Shown here piece after piece: positions 7,922-17,470 of a stretch of 64,000 nucleotides of DNA (position 1 is the stretch's first letter; each line of letters opens with the position of its first letter). The position numbers were made by a program, and so were the translations under genes. The notes beneath the pieces were generated by a model. It was not told the origin of the DNA and did not search any database. It worked only from the letters and a program-made list of their open reading frames with translations. This DNA is from Oribacterium sp. P6A1 (GTDB taxonomy: Bacteria; Bacillota; Clostridia; Lachnospirales; Lachnospiraceae). The stretch lies in assembly GCF_000702885.1 (NCBI RefSeq), contig NZ_JNKO01000007.1:1-64000 (forward strand), in the 5' to 3' direction.

Positions 7922-8962
7922 ATGGTTAGAATAGCTATAGATTGCATGGGCGGAGACAATGCGCCATCCGCAATAGTTAAGGGTGCATTGGAGTCACTCA
8001 AAACTACAGCCGATACAAAGCTTTTTTTATTTGGTCCTGAGGAAAAGATTAAGCCTGAACTTTCTTATATAAAAGAGTTGGGAATAACCGATTCCGAACT
8101 CAAAGAACGTGTAGAGATAGTAGACGCACAGGAAGTCATCTCACTTCATGAGGCTCCTGTTCTGGCTATCCGCCGTAAGAAGGATTCCAGCATCGTAAAG
8201 GCTCTCCACTTTATCAAGGATGGCAATGCTGACGCATTTATCTCTGCAGGCTCTAGCGGCGCAGTACTGGCAGGCGGACAGCTCATAGTCGGACGTGCCA
8301 AGGGCGTTCCACGTCCTCCTTTCGGAGCTCTGGTTCCAACACGTTCAGGTGTCACACTGCTTCTTGACAGCGGTGCCAATGTAGACTCAAAGCCGGACTG
8401 GCTGGTTCAATACGCCAAGATGGGCACCATTTACATGCGGGAAGTTGTCGGCATCAAAAATCCTAAAGTCGGTCTCGTAAATGTCGGAGCAGAGGAAGAA
8501 AAGGGCAATCAGCTTGTAAAGGAGACCATGCCTCTTCTCAAAGCCGTGAAGGATATAAATTTCATGGGCTCCTGTGAGGCAAGAGATATCGCTCTTGGAG
8601 GATGTGATGTTGCTGTCTGCGACGCCTTCGTAGGAAACTGCGTACTCAAGATGTATGAAGGCGTCGGCAAGATGTTCATGGGCGAGCTTAAGACTGCCAT
8701 AAAGTCGGGGCCTTTGGCCCTTCTCGGAGGTGCTCTATTAAAGGGCGCTCTTAAAAAGACTCTCGGGCGATTTGATGCAAAGCAGTATGGCGGAGCACCG
8801 GTTCTCGGTCTCAAGGGTCTCGTGGTAAAGGTTCACGGCAACACAGACGGACGTGAAATCAAGCATGCTGTTCAGCAGTGCTATGATTTCGTAAAGGCTG
8901 ATGCTGTAAACAAGATCGCAGAGAGCATCGAAGCCGATCAGGCAAAAGACGCAGCCGATTAA
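7922..8962 (+). CDS. plsX: Phosphate acyltransferase PlsX
   Basis: This 346-residue enzyme transfers acyl groups from acyl-ACP to phosphate, giving acyl-phosphate for the first step of phosphatidic acid synthesis by PlsY. The N-terminal IAIDCMGGDNAP motif and the glycine-rich SAGSSGAVLAGG segment near residue 110 are typical, and the length is normal. AGGAG lies 5 bases upstream of the ATG. It heads a run with acpP, rnc and smc, the usual Firmicutes arrangement. No rpmF, fapR, fabD or fabG accompanies it here. Confidence 0.95.
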   Translation: MVRIAIDCMGGDNAPSAIVKGALESLKTTADTKLFLFGPEEKIKPELSYIKELGITDSELKERVEIVDAQEVISLHEAPVLAIRRKKDSSIVKALHFIKDGNADAFISAGSSGAVLAGGQLIVGRAKGVPRPPFGALVPTRSGVTLLLDSGANVDSKPDWLVQYAKMGTIYMREVVGIKNPKVGLVNVGAEEEKGNQLVKETMPLLKAVKDINFMGSCEARDIALGGCDVAVCDAFVGNCVLKMYEGVGKMFMGELKTAIKSGPLALLGGALLKGALKKTLGRFDAKQYGGAPVLGLKGLVVKVHGNTDGREIKHAVQQCYDFVKADAVNKIAESIEADQAKDAAD

Positions 8963-9023
8963 TCATCAGTCGCAAATTAAATATAGAGAATATTAAAAAG
9001 AGAATATTAAAAGAGGAAAAAAT

Positions 9024-9263
9024 ATGGAATTTGAAAAGTTAAAGCAGATTATCACAAATGAGGTTTCTCATGTGGATGCAGACAAGATCACTCCGGAGGC
9101 AAAGTTCGTTGACGATCTTGAGATGGATTCCCTTGACGTTGTTCAGGTAGTTATGGCTATCGAGAGCGAGTTCGGAATCGAAGTACCTGATGATGCCGCA
9201 GAGCACCTCATCACAGTTCAGGATGCTGTGGACGCCATCAAGAAGGCAGTTGCAGCAAATTGA
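9024..9263 (+). CDS. acpP: Acyl carrier protein
   Basis: A 79-residue acidic carrier protein. The DSL motif (EMDSLDVVQVV) near residue 38 carries the Ser that receives 4'-phosphopantetheine, and the helix after it is acidic as in ACPs that dock on FAS II enzymes. It follows plsX by 61 bp with its own GAGGAAA ribosome site. The gene pair supplies acyl-ACP for PlsX. Confidence 0.95.
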   Translation: MEFEKLKQIITNEVSHVDADKITPEAKFVDDLEMDSLDVVQVVMAIESEFGIEVPDDAAEHLITVQDAVDAIKKAVAAN

Positions 9264-9551
9264 ATCCAAAACAGCTGATTGTTCCTGCTTCGAAGCGGAA
9301 TACCACATCTTCCAACAAACATTTCTGTATGTTATGAAACTTCGTGGTCCCGGAGAATTGAATGCAGGTATACTTATGCATATTTTTTAAAACAGTTGGG
9401 TCAGGAAGTCTGAAATAATCGAATGCACACGATACCCGTCAGGTGAGTCAATGATACAATCCAATCATAAATCAATGGCCGTTGATCAAAGCTCACAGCA
9501 TACATTAATTCAGACCTTTTGACCCTTGTACTATCTTTTACAGGAGGACAA

Positions 9552-10259
9552 ATGGAAGAAAATTTAGACAAGCTGCAGGATGCTTTAGGATATCACTTCA
9601 ACAATGTGGGACTTTTGAAACACGCCCTCACTCATCCATCCTTCAGCAACGAAAACGGTGAACCAAAGGAAGCCTCTAACCAGAGACTGGAGTTTTTGGG
9701 AGACGCGGTTCTTGAGCTCATCTCAAGCGTATTCCTTTTCAATCGCACACCTGTACTTCAGGAGGGTGTCATGACCAAGGTTCGCGCCGCGCTGGTATGT
9801 GAGCCGACACTGGCAGAAGCAGCCCGCAAGGTAAATCTTGGTGATTACATCATTTTAGGTAAGGGTGAAGCAAGAGAAGGCATAAACAATCGTGATTCTG
9901 TAATTTCAGATGCATTTGAGTCGGTAATAGGCGCTATGTATCTGGACGGCGGCTTAGAGCCGGCAGAAAAGTTCGTAAAGACCTTTGTTTTATCGGATAT
10001 CGAGAACACAGGTCTTTACAGAGACGCAAAAACCGTTCTTCAGGAATATGTTTCACAGAATAAGATGGAGCTTGAGTACAGAGTCATCGAGGAAACCGGT
10101 CCCTGTCATGACAGATTCTACCGTGTGCAGGCCATACTCAATGACAAAGCCTATGGTATCGGTGAAGGCTCCAGCAAGAAAAAGAGTGAGCAGGGCGCTG
10201 CTTACCAGACATTAAAGCAGATTAAGGCGGAAACCGGATATGTATTTAAAATCTATTGA
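9552..10259 (+). CDS. rnc: Ribonuclease III
   Basis: A 235-residue double-strand-specific endoribonuclease for rRNA and mRNA processing. The signature QRLEFLGDAVLEL lies at residues 44-56, with the catalytic Asp and Glu, and a C-terminal double-stranded RNA binding domain begins near residue 160, ending GAAYQTLKQI. The start at 9552 follows CAGGAGGACAA; an upstream in-frame codon at 9519 lacks a ribosome site. The 288 bp between acpP and rnc hold no gene; only weak hairpins are seen. The 3' end overlaps smc by 20 bp. Confidence 0.95.
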   Translation: MEENLDKLQDALGYHFNNVGLLKHALTHPSFSNENGEPKEASNQRLEFLGDAVLELISSVFLFNRTPVLQEGVMTKVRAALVCEPTLAEAARKVNLGDYIILGKGEAREGINNRDSVISDAFESVIGAMYLDGGLEPAEKFVKTFVLSDIENTGLYRDAKTVLQEYVSQNKMELEYRVIEETGPCHDRFYRVQAILNDKAYGIGEGSSKKKSEQGAAYQTLKQIKAETGYVFKIY

Positions 10260-13200
10260 AATTCAGGGCTTTAAGTCCTTTGCCAATAAGACTGTCCTCG
10301 ATTTCAGTAAGGGAGTCACAGGTATAGTAGGTCCTAACGGCTCCGGAAAATCCAATATCTCCGATGCGGTTCGCTGGGTTCTCGGTGAGCAGAAGGTCAA
10401 GCAGCTTCGTGGATCATCCATGCAGGATGTTATCTTTGCGGGAACACAGTTAAGACGTCCCCAGAGTTCTGCCTTCGTTGCCATAACTCTCGACAACTCG
10501 GACAGACTCCTGAACATCGATTACGATATAGTTACCGTTTCCAGACGCCTGTACCGTTCCGGAGAATCTGAGTATATGCTGAACGGCACAGAATGCCGAC
10601 TCAAAGACATTAACGAACTATTCTACGATACCGGTATCGGAAAAGACGGATACAGTATCATCGGTCAGGGTCAGGTTGAAAAGATCCTTTCCGGTAAACC
10701 CGAGGAACGCCGTGACCTTTTTGACGAAGCGGTTGGTATCGTAAAATTCAAGCGCCGCAAGGCCCTTGCGGAGAAGAAGCTTTCGGATGAGCAGGCAAAC
10801 CTTACCCGTGTTACAGATATCCTTAATGAGCTTGAGCGTCAGGTGGGGCCTCTCAAGAAGCAGTCCGATGAGGCAAGACAGTATCTCTCCATACGTGATG
10901 AGCTTGTGAATGCCGACTCAAATCTCTTCATCCGGGACATGGATGATACCTTAAAGGGTCTCGATTCTGTCAATGAAAACGCCAGCACCGTAAATGACGA
11001 GCTGGATGCCGTAAAAAGAGAATCGGAAGAGCTGAACGGCAAGTATACCGAGATCGAAGAAAAGATCAGAGCGCTGGATGCCGAGCTCAACAAATCCAAG
11101 GATGATATTAATAAATCCGACCTTCTGAAGACTAATCTTCAGGGTCAGATCGGCGTTTTAAACGAGCAGATCAACACAGAGAAAAACAACGCTCTGCATT
11201 ATACCCAGCGTATCAATGCTTTGCAGAAGGACATGTTTGACCGTATCTCACAGATTGAGGACAACCTGAGTCTTTTGAAGTGGATCAAGGAGCAGATAAG
11301 CTTCATAAAGAACAACAAGGCCGGCACTGATGAGATGATGGAGAACATCGAGCTGGATCTTGAGATGATCAACTCAACCATGGATGAAACAGAGCTTACT
11401 GTTTCTTCCTGCATGGGACCTGATTTCCAGCTTGAAGACCGTCCGGTAAAGGAATCGGAAAAGGCTTCAAACATCAAGAGTGATGATTTCCTCGGAAACA
11501 TTGAGACACAGAGAAAAGAACTGGAGAGGATCAATTCCCGGCTTGAAGAAGTAAAGCAGCTTATCGCTTCCGATTCAGAGCTTGTAACGAAGCTTTCCGA
11601 TGTTAATCAGCAGCTTCGTGATCAGATCACCCACAAAACCCGTGAGCACGATAACCAGAAGAACCGTCTTGAGACCCTGCGTAACCTTGCAGAACGTTAT
11701 GAAGGCTATGGCAATGCCATAAAGATGGTCATGGACAGACGAGATCAGGAACATGGAATCCTTGGTGTCGTAGCCGACCTCATCGAAGTGCCCAAGGATT
11801 ATGAAACTGCCATTGAGACAGCACTCGGCGGTTCCATACAGAACGTGGTAACCGAGGATGAAAATACTGCCAAGAACATGGTCCAGTACCTAAAGCAGCA
11901 TCGTTACGGCCGTGCCACCTTCCTTCCCCTAACAAACATTCGGGGAAAGCGTGATGAAAACTGTGAACGTGCGGTTTCAGAAAAGGGCGCCATCGGTCTC
12001 GGCTGTGACCTCATAAAGTTTGATCCGAAATACAAGACTCTTTCAGAGTTCCTTCTCGGACGTGTGCTTGTGGTAAACAACATTGAGACCGCTTTACAGA
12101 TACAGAGAAAATACCGTCAGAGCCTGCGTATAGTAACTCTTGAGGGTGACCTTTTAAATCCGGGCGGATCCATCTCCGGCGGTTCCTTCAGGAACAATTC
12201 AAACCTCATGGGCCGCAAGCGTGAGCTGGAGGAGATCGAAGCACATATCCTTTCTTCTCAGAAGGCCATCGAAGAGCTGAAGAAAAAGCTCTCGGATTCA
12301 GAAAGCAGAAGAGCCATCGCCAAGGCTTCCGTAGAGTCACATCGTCAGGAGATTGAGAAACTGACTCTTGAGCAGAACACTCAGACTATGGCCATTGCGT
12401 CACAGATCAATGTGGAGTATTCATCTCTTTCGACCCGTACGGATTTCGTTACCGAGAACCTTCACAGACTGAATTCCGAACTTGAAACCATTACCACGGA
12501 AAAGGGCGAGATGGAGGATTCCCAGCAGAATTCCGACAGCGTTCTTCAGGGTAAAGCCGACAAAATCAGAGAATTGGAAGCTCTCATTCAGAATGCTGAG
12601 GAAGCTTCTCAAAAGCTTAACGAGAAGATGGCAAGAGACGAGGAGAGCAAGACAAAACTTCTTGAGGAACGCAAGTCTTTCTTCCAGAAAAAGGATGAAA
12701 TATCAGTACGACTTCTTGATATGGAAAAGGAGTCCATGCGTGTACAGAACAAGAGAGAAAAGCTGGATGAGAAGATCGACAAGCTCACTACCTATATGTA
12801 CGACGAGTACGGTCTCACCTATGATGAGGCAAAAAAACGTTATTCTGATGAATATAAGAATACAAATGAAGTACGTACCCTTGTAAATCAGCTGAAGGGT
12901 CAGTTGAAAGCTCTGGGTCCTGTCAATCTGGATGCTATCGAGCAGTACAAGGAAGTATCGGAACGATACGAGTTCCTCAACAACCAGTATCTGGACCTCA
13001 CCGAATCAGAGAAATCTCTTAATGAGATCATTGAAGAGCTGGATCAGGGAATGCGCAAGCAGTTCAACGAGAACTTCAAGCTTATACAGGAACAGTTCAA
13101 CAAGACCTTCAAGATCCTTTTCGGAGGTGGTCAGGGTAGACTCGAGCTGGATACAGAAGACCCGGATGTACTTACAACATCCATTTCCATTATCGCAGAA

Positions 13201-13524
13201 CCGCCCGGAAAGAAGCTCCAGAACATGATGCAGCTTTCCGGTGGCGAAAAGGCTCTTACAGCCATAGCCCTGCTTTTTGCCATCCAGAATCTGAAGCCTT
13301 CACCATTCTGTCTTCTGGATGAGATCGAGGCGGCCCTTGATGACTCGAACGTTACCCGTTTTGCAGAGTATCTTCACACGCTCACCCAGACCCAGTTCAT
13401 AGTCATCACTCACCGTAGAGGTACCATGGAGAATGCAGACAGACTGTTCGGTATCACCATGCAGGAGAAGGGTGTATCAACTCTCGTTTCTGTAGATCTC
13501 GTACAGGATCAGCTGGATGCCTGA
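10240..13524 (+). CDS. smc: Chromosome partition protein SMC
   Basis: This SMC ATPase acts with ScpAB to organise the chromosome. Walker A GPNGSGKSN is at residues 31-39, coiled-coil arm 1 at about 170-480, and the hinge at about 485-655, ending in GGSISGGS. Coiled-coil arm 2 runs to about 930, the ABC signature LSGGEK is at 999 and Walker B LLDEIEAALDD near 1025. At 1094 residues it is shorter than the roughly 1186 of Bacillus; the loss is mostly in arm 2 (recalled comparison). Arm 1 contains a non-heptad stretch around SSCMGPDFQLED that may loop out. It overlaps rnc and precedes ftsY, as in many Firmicutes. Confidence 0.95.
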   Translation: MYLKSIEIQGFKSFANKTVLDFSKGVTGIVGPNGSGKSNISDAVRWVLGEQKVKQLRGSSMQDVIFAGTQLRRPQSSAFVAITLDNSDRLLNIDYDIVTVSRRLYRSGESEYMLNGTECRLKDINELFYDTGIGKDGYSIIGQGQVEKILSGKPEERRDLFDEAVGIVKFKRRKALAEKKLSDEQANLTRVTDILNELERQVGPLKKQSDEARQYLSIRDELVNADSNLFIRDMDDTLKGLDSVNENASTVNDELDAVKRESEELNGKYTEIEEKIRALDAELNKSKDDINKSDLLKTNLQGQIGVLNEQINTEKNNALHYTQRINALQKDMFDRISQIEDNLSLLKWIKEQISFIKNNKAGTDEMMENIELDLEMINSTMDETELTVSSCMGPDFQLEDRPVKESEKASNIKSDDFLGNIETQRKELERINSRLEEVKQLIASDSELVTKLSDVNQQLRDQITHKTREHDNQKNRLETLRNLAERYEGYGNAIKMVMDRRDQEHGILGVVADLIEVPKDYETAIETALGGSIQNVVTEDENTAKNMVQYLKQHRYGRATFLPLTNIRGKRDENCERAVSEKGAIGLGCDLIKFDPKYKTLSEFLLGRVLVVNNIETALQIQRKYRQSLRIVTLEGDLLNPGGSISGGSFRNNSNLMGRKRELEEIEAHILSSQKAIEELKKKLSDSESRRAIAKASVESHRQEIEKLTLEQNTQTMAIASQINVEYSSLSTRTDFVTENLHRLNSELETITTEKGEMEDSQQNSDSVLQGKADKIRELEALIQNAEEASQKLNEKMARDEESKTKLLEERKSFFQKKDEISVRLLDMEKESMRVQNKREKLDEKIDKLTTYMYDEYGLTYDEAKKRYSDEYKNTNEVRTLVNQLKGQLKALGPVNLDAIEQYKEVSERYEFLNNQYLDLTESEKSLNEIIEELDQGMRKQFNENFKLIQEQFNKTFKILFGGGQGRLELDTEDPDVLTTSISIIAEPPGKKLQNMMQLSGGEKALTAIALLFAIQNLKPSPFCLLDEIEAALDDSNVTRFAEYLHTLTQTQFIVITHRRGTMENADRLFGITMQEKGVSTLVSVDLVQDQLDA

Positions 13525-13576
13525 TATGGCAGGCCCCTTTTGAAATTCATATCACAATATAAGGAGATATAAGTTC

Positions 13577-14449
13577 ATGGCTAATTTCTTTTCGAAACTT
13601 ATAAATAACATTTTCCAGTCTAACGAAGTGGCAGATGATGCCTTTTATGAGGATCTGGAAGATGCCATGATCATGTCAGATGTAGGTGTCACCACCACAC
13701 TTAAAGTCATCGATGCAGTAAAAACAGAGGCTGACCGTCAGGGCGTCAACACTACACGGGAAATCAAGAAAATCATGAAGGATTACCTTTACGAGCTTAT
13801 GAGGGTTGACGATTCCTACTATGATTTTGAAAAGCAGAAAAGCATCATTTCCGTCATCGGTGTAAACGGTGTTGGAAAGACCACTTCCATCGGAAAGATG
13901 GCAAAGAACTTCGAAGATAAGGGTAAGCGGGTTATACTTGCCGCTGCTGACACCTTCAGAGCCGGAGCCATCGAGCAGCTTAAAGAATGGGGAAAGCGCA
14001 TAGACGTGGATGTCATCGCACAGAAGGAGGGGTCCGACCCTGCAGCTGTTGTATTTGATGCTCTTCAGTCTTTTAAGTCAAAGAACGCCGATCTTCTCAT
14101 AATTGATACTGCAGGAAGACTTCATAATAAGAAGAATCTCATGAACGAGCTCGGTAAAATAAACCGTATAATCGACAAGGAATTTGCCGAAGGATACAGA
14201 GAGACTCTGGTTGTCCTTGATGCAACCACAGGTCAGAATGCCATGTCTCAGGCACAGATTTTTAAGGAGGCCTGCGAGGTCACCGGAATCATCCTTACCA
14301 AGATGGACGGTACTGCAAAGGGAGGTATAGCCCTTGCCGTGCAGTCAGAGCTTGGTCTCCCCGTTAAGTACATCGGTGTGGGAGAGAAAGCTTCTGATTT
14401 AAGACGCTTTGATGCTAAGGAATACGTTGATTCCATATTTGCTGATTGA
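13577..14449 (+). CDS. ftsY: Signal recognition particle receptor FtsY
   Basis: A 290-residue SRP receptor GTPase that docks ribosome-SRP complexes at the membrane. It has the NG domain with P-loop GVNGVGKTTS near residue 95, DTAGR near 178 and TKMDG near 240. There is only a very short N-terminal extension, as in Gram-positive FtsY, so membrane binding would use the N-terminal amphipathic helix. AAGGAG precedes the ATG. The gene is followed by a terminator that also contains the next promoter. Confidence 0.95.
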   Translation: MANFFSKLINNIFQSNEVADDAFYEDLEDAMIMSDVGVTTTLKVIDAVKTEADRQGVNTTREIKKIMKDYLYELMRVDDSYYDFEKQKSIISVIGVNGVGKTTSIGKMAKNFEDKGKRVILAAADTFRAGAIEQLKEWGKRIDVDVIAQKEGSDPAAVVFDALQSFKSKNADLLIIDTAGRLHNKKNLMNELGKINRIIDKEFAEGYRETLVVLDATTGQNAMSQAQIFKEACEVTGIILTKMDGTAKGGIALAVQSELGLPVKYIGVGEKASDLRRFDAKEYVDSIFAD

Positions 14450-14498
14450 TCGTACTATCACAATGCTGCATCATTATTACTGTAAAATAGCAACACGA

Positions 14499-14534
14499 CC
14501 TGTCAACAAAAATTGTTGACAGGCTCTTTTTTTA
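14499..14534 (+). terminator. ftsY terminator (overlaps the ylxM promoter)
   Basis: CCTGTCAACA (14499-14508) pairs with TGTTGACAGG (14514-14523), followed by CTC and seven T. The right arm of the stem contains the -35 box of the next promoter. Confidence 0.85.
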
Positions 14535-14543
14535 TGATATACT
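14516..14543 (+). promoter_or_regulatory. ylxM-ffh promoter embedded in the terminator
   Basis: A perfect TTGACA (14516-14521) lies in the terminator stem, and TATACT (14538-14543) follows after 16 bp. The spacer is the terminator T-run. Confidence 0.7.
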
Positions 14544-14567
14544 AGCAAAGGTTTAAGGGAGAACTCT

Positions 14568-14882
14568 ATGGATGATTTTGTAGTACGGGGCAATCTTTAT
14601 GAGCTTTACGGCGGATTGCTGAATGAAAACCAAAGAAAAGTTTATGAGTACCACGTAGTAGACGACATGAGTTTCACTGAAATCGGTGAAGAAATGGGCA
14701 CCTCCAGACAGGCTGCTCAGGAGCTTTTCCGCAGAGCTGATAAAAAGCTCAAGGATACTGAAGACACTCTTGGACTTCAATCGAAGCTTATCAATATACG
14801 CGAGAGAGCTGTAAAGATTCTCGAGCACACAAAAGACAATGTAATCCAGAAACTGGCAGGAGAAATCATAGATGGCGTTTGA
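14568..14882 (+). CDS. ylxM: YlxM, putative SRP-associated DNA/RNA-binding protein (UPF0122)
   Basis: A 104-residue protein with a sigma-70 region 4-like helix-turn-helix (SFTEIGEEMGTSRQAAQELFRRADKKL, about residues 30-58, here described by its ends). Members of this family are encoded directly before ffh and are linked to the SRP pathway; a role in modulating Ffh or SRP RNA has been proposed. The gene overlaps ffh by 11 bp, which implies translational coupling. GGGAGAA precedes the ATG. Confidence 0.9.
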   Translation: MDDFVVRGNLYELYGGLLNENQRKVYEYHVVDDMSFTEIGEEMGTSRQAAQELFRRADKKLKDTEDTLGLQSKLINIRERAVKILEHTKDNVIQKLAGEIIDGV

Positions 14883-16269
14883 AAATCTGACAGACAGATT
14901 AACCAATATATTTTCCAATCTCGGACACAAAGGAAAGCTTACAGAGGATGATGTAACTCAGGCCCTCCGTGAAGTACGTATGGCACTTCTTGAAGCCGAC
15001 GTAAACTTCAAGCTTGTTAAAGACTTCATTGCCAGAGTCAAGGAAAAGGCAATCGGAGAAGAGATTCTCTCAAGTCTTACTCCGGCTCAGACCGTTGTAA
15101 AGATAGTAAATGAAGAGCTCACCTCTATGATGGGTTCGGAGACTACCGAGATCGTACTTAAGCCGGCAGGCGAAATAAGTGTCATCATGATGGTTGGTCT
15201 TCAGGGTGCCGGTAAAACAACCACCGCAGCAAAACTTGCAGGCAAGTTCAAATCAAAGGGACGTACTCCGGTGCTTGTTGCCTGTGACATTTACAGACCC
15301 GCAGCCATCGACCAGTTAAGAGTCAATGCTGAGAAAGTCGGAGTTCCTTTCTTCTCACTGGGAGACAGGATAAATCCTGTGGAGATAGCACGAAAAGCTA
15401 TTGCAGAGGCAAAAGAGAAACATTACAATGTTGTGATTCTGGATACCGCAGGACGTTTGCAGATAGATGAAAAGCTCATGGATGAGCTCGAGAACATCAA
15501 GAAAGCAGTGGATGTTCAGTGGACAGTTCTTACTGTAGACGCCATGACAGGTCAGGAAGCTGTCAACGTTGCAGAAACATTTGCAGACAAGGTCGGTATC
15601 GACGGAGTTATCCTCACCAAGTGTGACGGTGATACCAGAGGCGGTGCCGCACTTTCCATAAAAGCCATGACAGGAAAGCCTATCCTTTACTTAGGTATGG
15701 GCGAAAAGCTGGATGATCTTGAGCAGTTCTATCCGGACCGTATGGCAGGTCGTATCCTCGGAATGGGTGATGTCCTTTCACTTATTGAGAAGGTGGAAAA
15801 GAACATGGACCAGGAAAAGAGCCGCGAGTCCATGGGCAAGCTCACAAGAGGAAAGTTCGATTACAATGACTTCATGGATCAGATGGATCAGATGTCAAAG
15901 CTTGGCGGCTTAGGCGGAATCCTCAAGATGCTCCCGGGTCTTTCGGGGCTCGGTGACATCGACATGGATGATACTGAGAAGCAGCTCAAAAAGGTTCGCT
16001 CCATAATACAGTCCATGACCGCAAAGGAGCGCGCCAACCCGGATCTTATCAATCCATCCAGAAAGCGCCGTATAGCCAACGGTGCCGGAGTGGATATAGC
16101 CGAGGTAAATCGTCTTGTCAAGCAGTTCGAACAGATGCGCAAGATGATGAAGCAGTTCGGCGGTGCTATGCGAAGCAAGCATGGCCGCGGTGCTTTCGGA
16201 GGCTTAGGCGGCTTCGGAGGACTGGGAAACCTCGGCGGCTTGGGCCGCGGCGGAAAATTCCCGTTTTGA
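14872..16269 (+). CDS. ffh: Signal recognition particle protein Ffh
   Basis: The 465-residue GTPase subunit of SRP, which binds signal sequences on translating ribosomes. The NG domain has P-loop GLQGAGKTT near residue 107, DTAGR near 189 and TKCDGD near 248. The M domain from about residue 300 carries methionine-rich helices (DQMDQMSKLGG, QMRKMMKQFGG) that bind signal peptides and the SRP RNA. The tail is a Gly/Phe-rich repeat (GGLGGFGG type). It is cotranslated with ylxM. No SRP RNA gene is visible in the window. Confidence 0.95.
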   Translation: MAFENLTDRLTNIFSNLGHKGKLTEDDVTQALREVRMALLEADVNFKLVKDFIARVKEKAIGEEILSSLTPAQTVVKIVNEELTSMMGSETTEIVLKPAGEISVIMMVGLQGAGKTTTAAKLAGKFKSKGRTPVLVACDIYRPAAIDQLRVNAEKVGVPFFSLGDRINPVEIARKAIAEAKEKHYNVVILDTAGRLQIDEKLMDELENIKKAVDVQWTVLTVDAMTGQEAVNVAETFADKVGIDGVILTKCDGDTRGGAALSIKAMTGKPILYLGMGEKLDDLEQFYPDRMAGRILGMGDVLSLIEKVEKNMDQEKSRESMGKLTRGKFDYNDFMDQMDQMSKLGGLGGILKMLPGLSGLGDIDMDDTEKQLKKVRSIIQSMTAKERANPDLINPSRKRRIANGAGVDIAEVNRLVKQFEQMRKMMKQFGGAMRSKHGRGAFGGLGGFGGLGNLGGLGRGGKFPF

Positions 16270-16403
16270 TGCAGTTGTGTCGGCACAGACATTATCCGAC
16301 AGATACAAGTACTTTTTCAGTACTAAAAAAGAAACCGGATTAATCAGTAATCAAGCTGTTAATCATATATAATTATTAATTTTAGAAAATAGGAGAAAAC
16401 ACC

Positions 16404-16643
16404 ATGTTAAAGATCAGATTAAGAAGAATGGGTCAGATTCACGCACCATACTACAGAGTAATCGTAGCTGATTCAAGAGCACCAAGAAACGGAAAGTTCA
16501 TCGAGGAGATCGGTACATACAACCCATGTGTTGAGCCATCAGAGATCAAGATCGATGCTGAGAAGGCAAAGCAGTGGATTTCAAACGGTGCACAGCCAAC
16601 TGAGTCTGTAGCAAAGCTTCTTAAGAGAGCCGGAATCAACTAA
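16404..16643 (+). CDS. rpsP: 30S ribosomal protein S16
   Basis: A 79-residue ribosomal protein with the family start [11 protein letters not shown] and the [18 protein letters not shown] segment. It opens the rpsP-khpA-rimM-trmD unit. The 134 bp between ffh and rpsP contain a small AGTAC/GTACT hairpin and a TATAAT-like box near 16368, so rpsP may have its own promoter. Confidence 0.95.
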   Translation: MLKIRLRRMGQIHAPYYRVIVADSRAPRNGKFIEEIGTYNPCVEPSEIKIDAEKAKQWISNGAQPTESVAKLLKRAGIN

Positions 16644-16662
16644 TCCGCCGAGAGGAGACCTC

Positions 16663-16890
16663 ATGAAGGAATTACTCGAAACTATTGCCAGGGCCCTTGT
16701 TCAGAATCCCGATGACGTAACTGTCACCGAGGAGAACAGGGATGGCGAGATCGTCCTGACCCTTTCTGTGAATGAGCAGGATATGGGTAAGGTCATCGGA
16801 CGTTCAGGTCGTATCGCAAAGGCAATCCGTTCTGTTATGTCTGCTGCCGCAAGTAAGGCGTCGGTTAAGGTATCCGTAGATATTAAGTAA
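16663..16890 (+). CDS. khpA: KH-domain RNA-binding protein KhpA (YlqC)
   Basis: A 75-residue single KH domain protein. The GxxG RNA-contact loop appears as VIGRSGRIAKAIR at about residues 44-56. KhpA pairs with KhpB/Jag in Firmicutes and influences cell wall synthesis and cell division through RNA binding. It sits 19 bp after rpsP, its conserved place. Confidence 0.9.
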   Translation: MKELLETIARALVQNPDDVTVTEENRDGEIVLTLSVNEQDMGKVIGRSGRIAKAIRSVMSAAASKASVKVSVDIK

Positions 16891-16897
16891 GAGTAAT

Positions 16898-16934
16898 TAC
16901 TCAGTATAGTTTTTGCTATGCTGAGTATTTATTT
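16898..16934 (+). terminator. Hairpin between khpA and rimM
   Basis: TACTCAGTATAG (16898-16909) pairs with CTATGCTGAGTA (16916-16927) with one G-T pair, followed by TTTATTTATA. The T-run is interrupted, so this is probably a partial terminator or an mRNA processing/stability element that lowers rimM-trmD expression relative to rpsP. Confidence 0.55.
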
Positions 16935-16951
16935 ATAATTAAAGGAAAAAT

Positions 16952-17470
16952 ATGCAGGAAAAACTTAGAGTCGGTACAGTAGTTACCACCCATGGTCTTA
17001 AAGGCGAAGTAAAGGTTTATCCTACAACTGATGATCCGGACAGATTTTACGATTTGAAGACAGTCTTTTTGGATCGTTCCGGTTCCATGGAAAACATGCT
17101 TCAGCTTGAGGTTCAGAATGTAAGATTTTTCAAGAATCTTGCCATAGTAAAATTCAAGGATTATGACAACATCGACGATGTGATCCCATTCCGCAAGGGC
17201 GAGCTGTATGTTGACAGAAAAGACGCCATTCCTCTCGCTGAGGGCGAGTATTTCGTCGGTGATATCATCGGCTGCAGAGTCCTCGATGAAGAAGACAAAG
17301 AACTCGGAACCGTAAAAGAGTTCCTTGAGACCGGCGCCAACGATGTCATGCTCGTTAAGACTTCGGGTAAGGATCTTATGATTCCTTACTGTGATCCTTT
17401 TATTCTTGAGAAAGCACCGGAAGAGGGTTATATCAGGGTTCACCTCATCCCGGGTCTTTTAGATTTATGA
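16952..17470 (+). CDS. rimM: 16S rRNA processing protein RimM
   Basis: A 172-residue 30S maturation factor. The N-terminal barrel begins RVGTVVTTHGLKGEVKV, and the C-terminal PRC barrel contains YFVGDIIGC and ends VHLIPGLLDL, both typical. RimM helps fold the 3' domain of 16S rRNA and binds S19. It overlaps trmD by 4 bp. Confidence 0.95.
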   Translation: MQEKLRVGTVVTTHGLKGEVKVYPTTDDPDRFYDLKTVFLDRSGSMENMLQLEVQNVRFFKNLAIVKFKDYDNIDDVIPFRKGELYVDRKDAIPLAEGEYFVGDIIGCRVLDEEDKELGTVKEFLETGANDVMLVKTSGKDLMIPYCDPFILEKAPEEGYIRVHLIPGLLDL

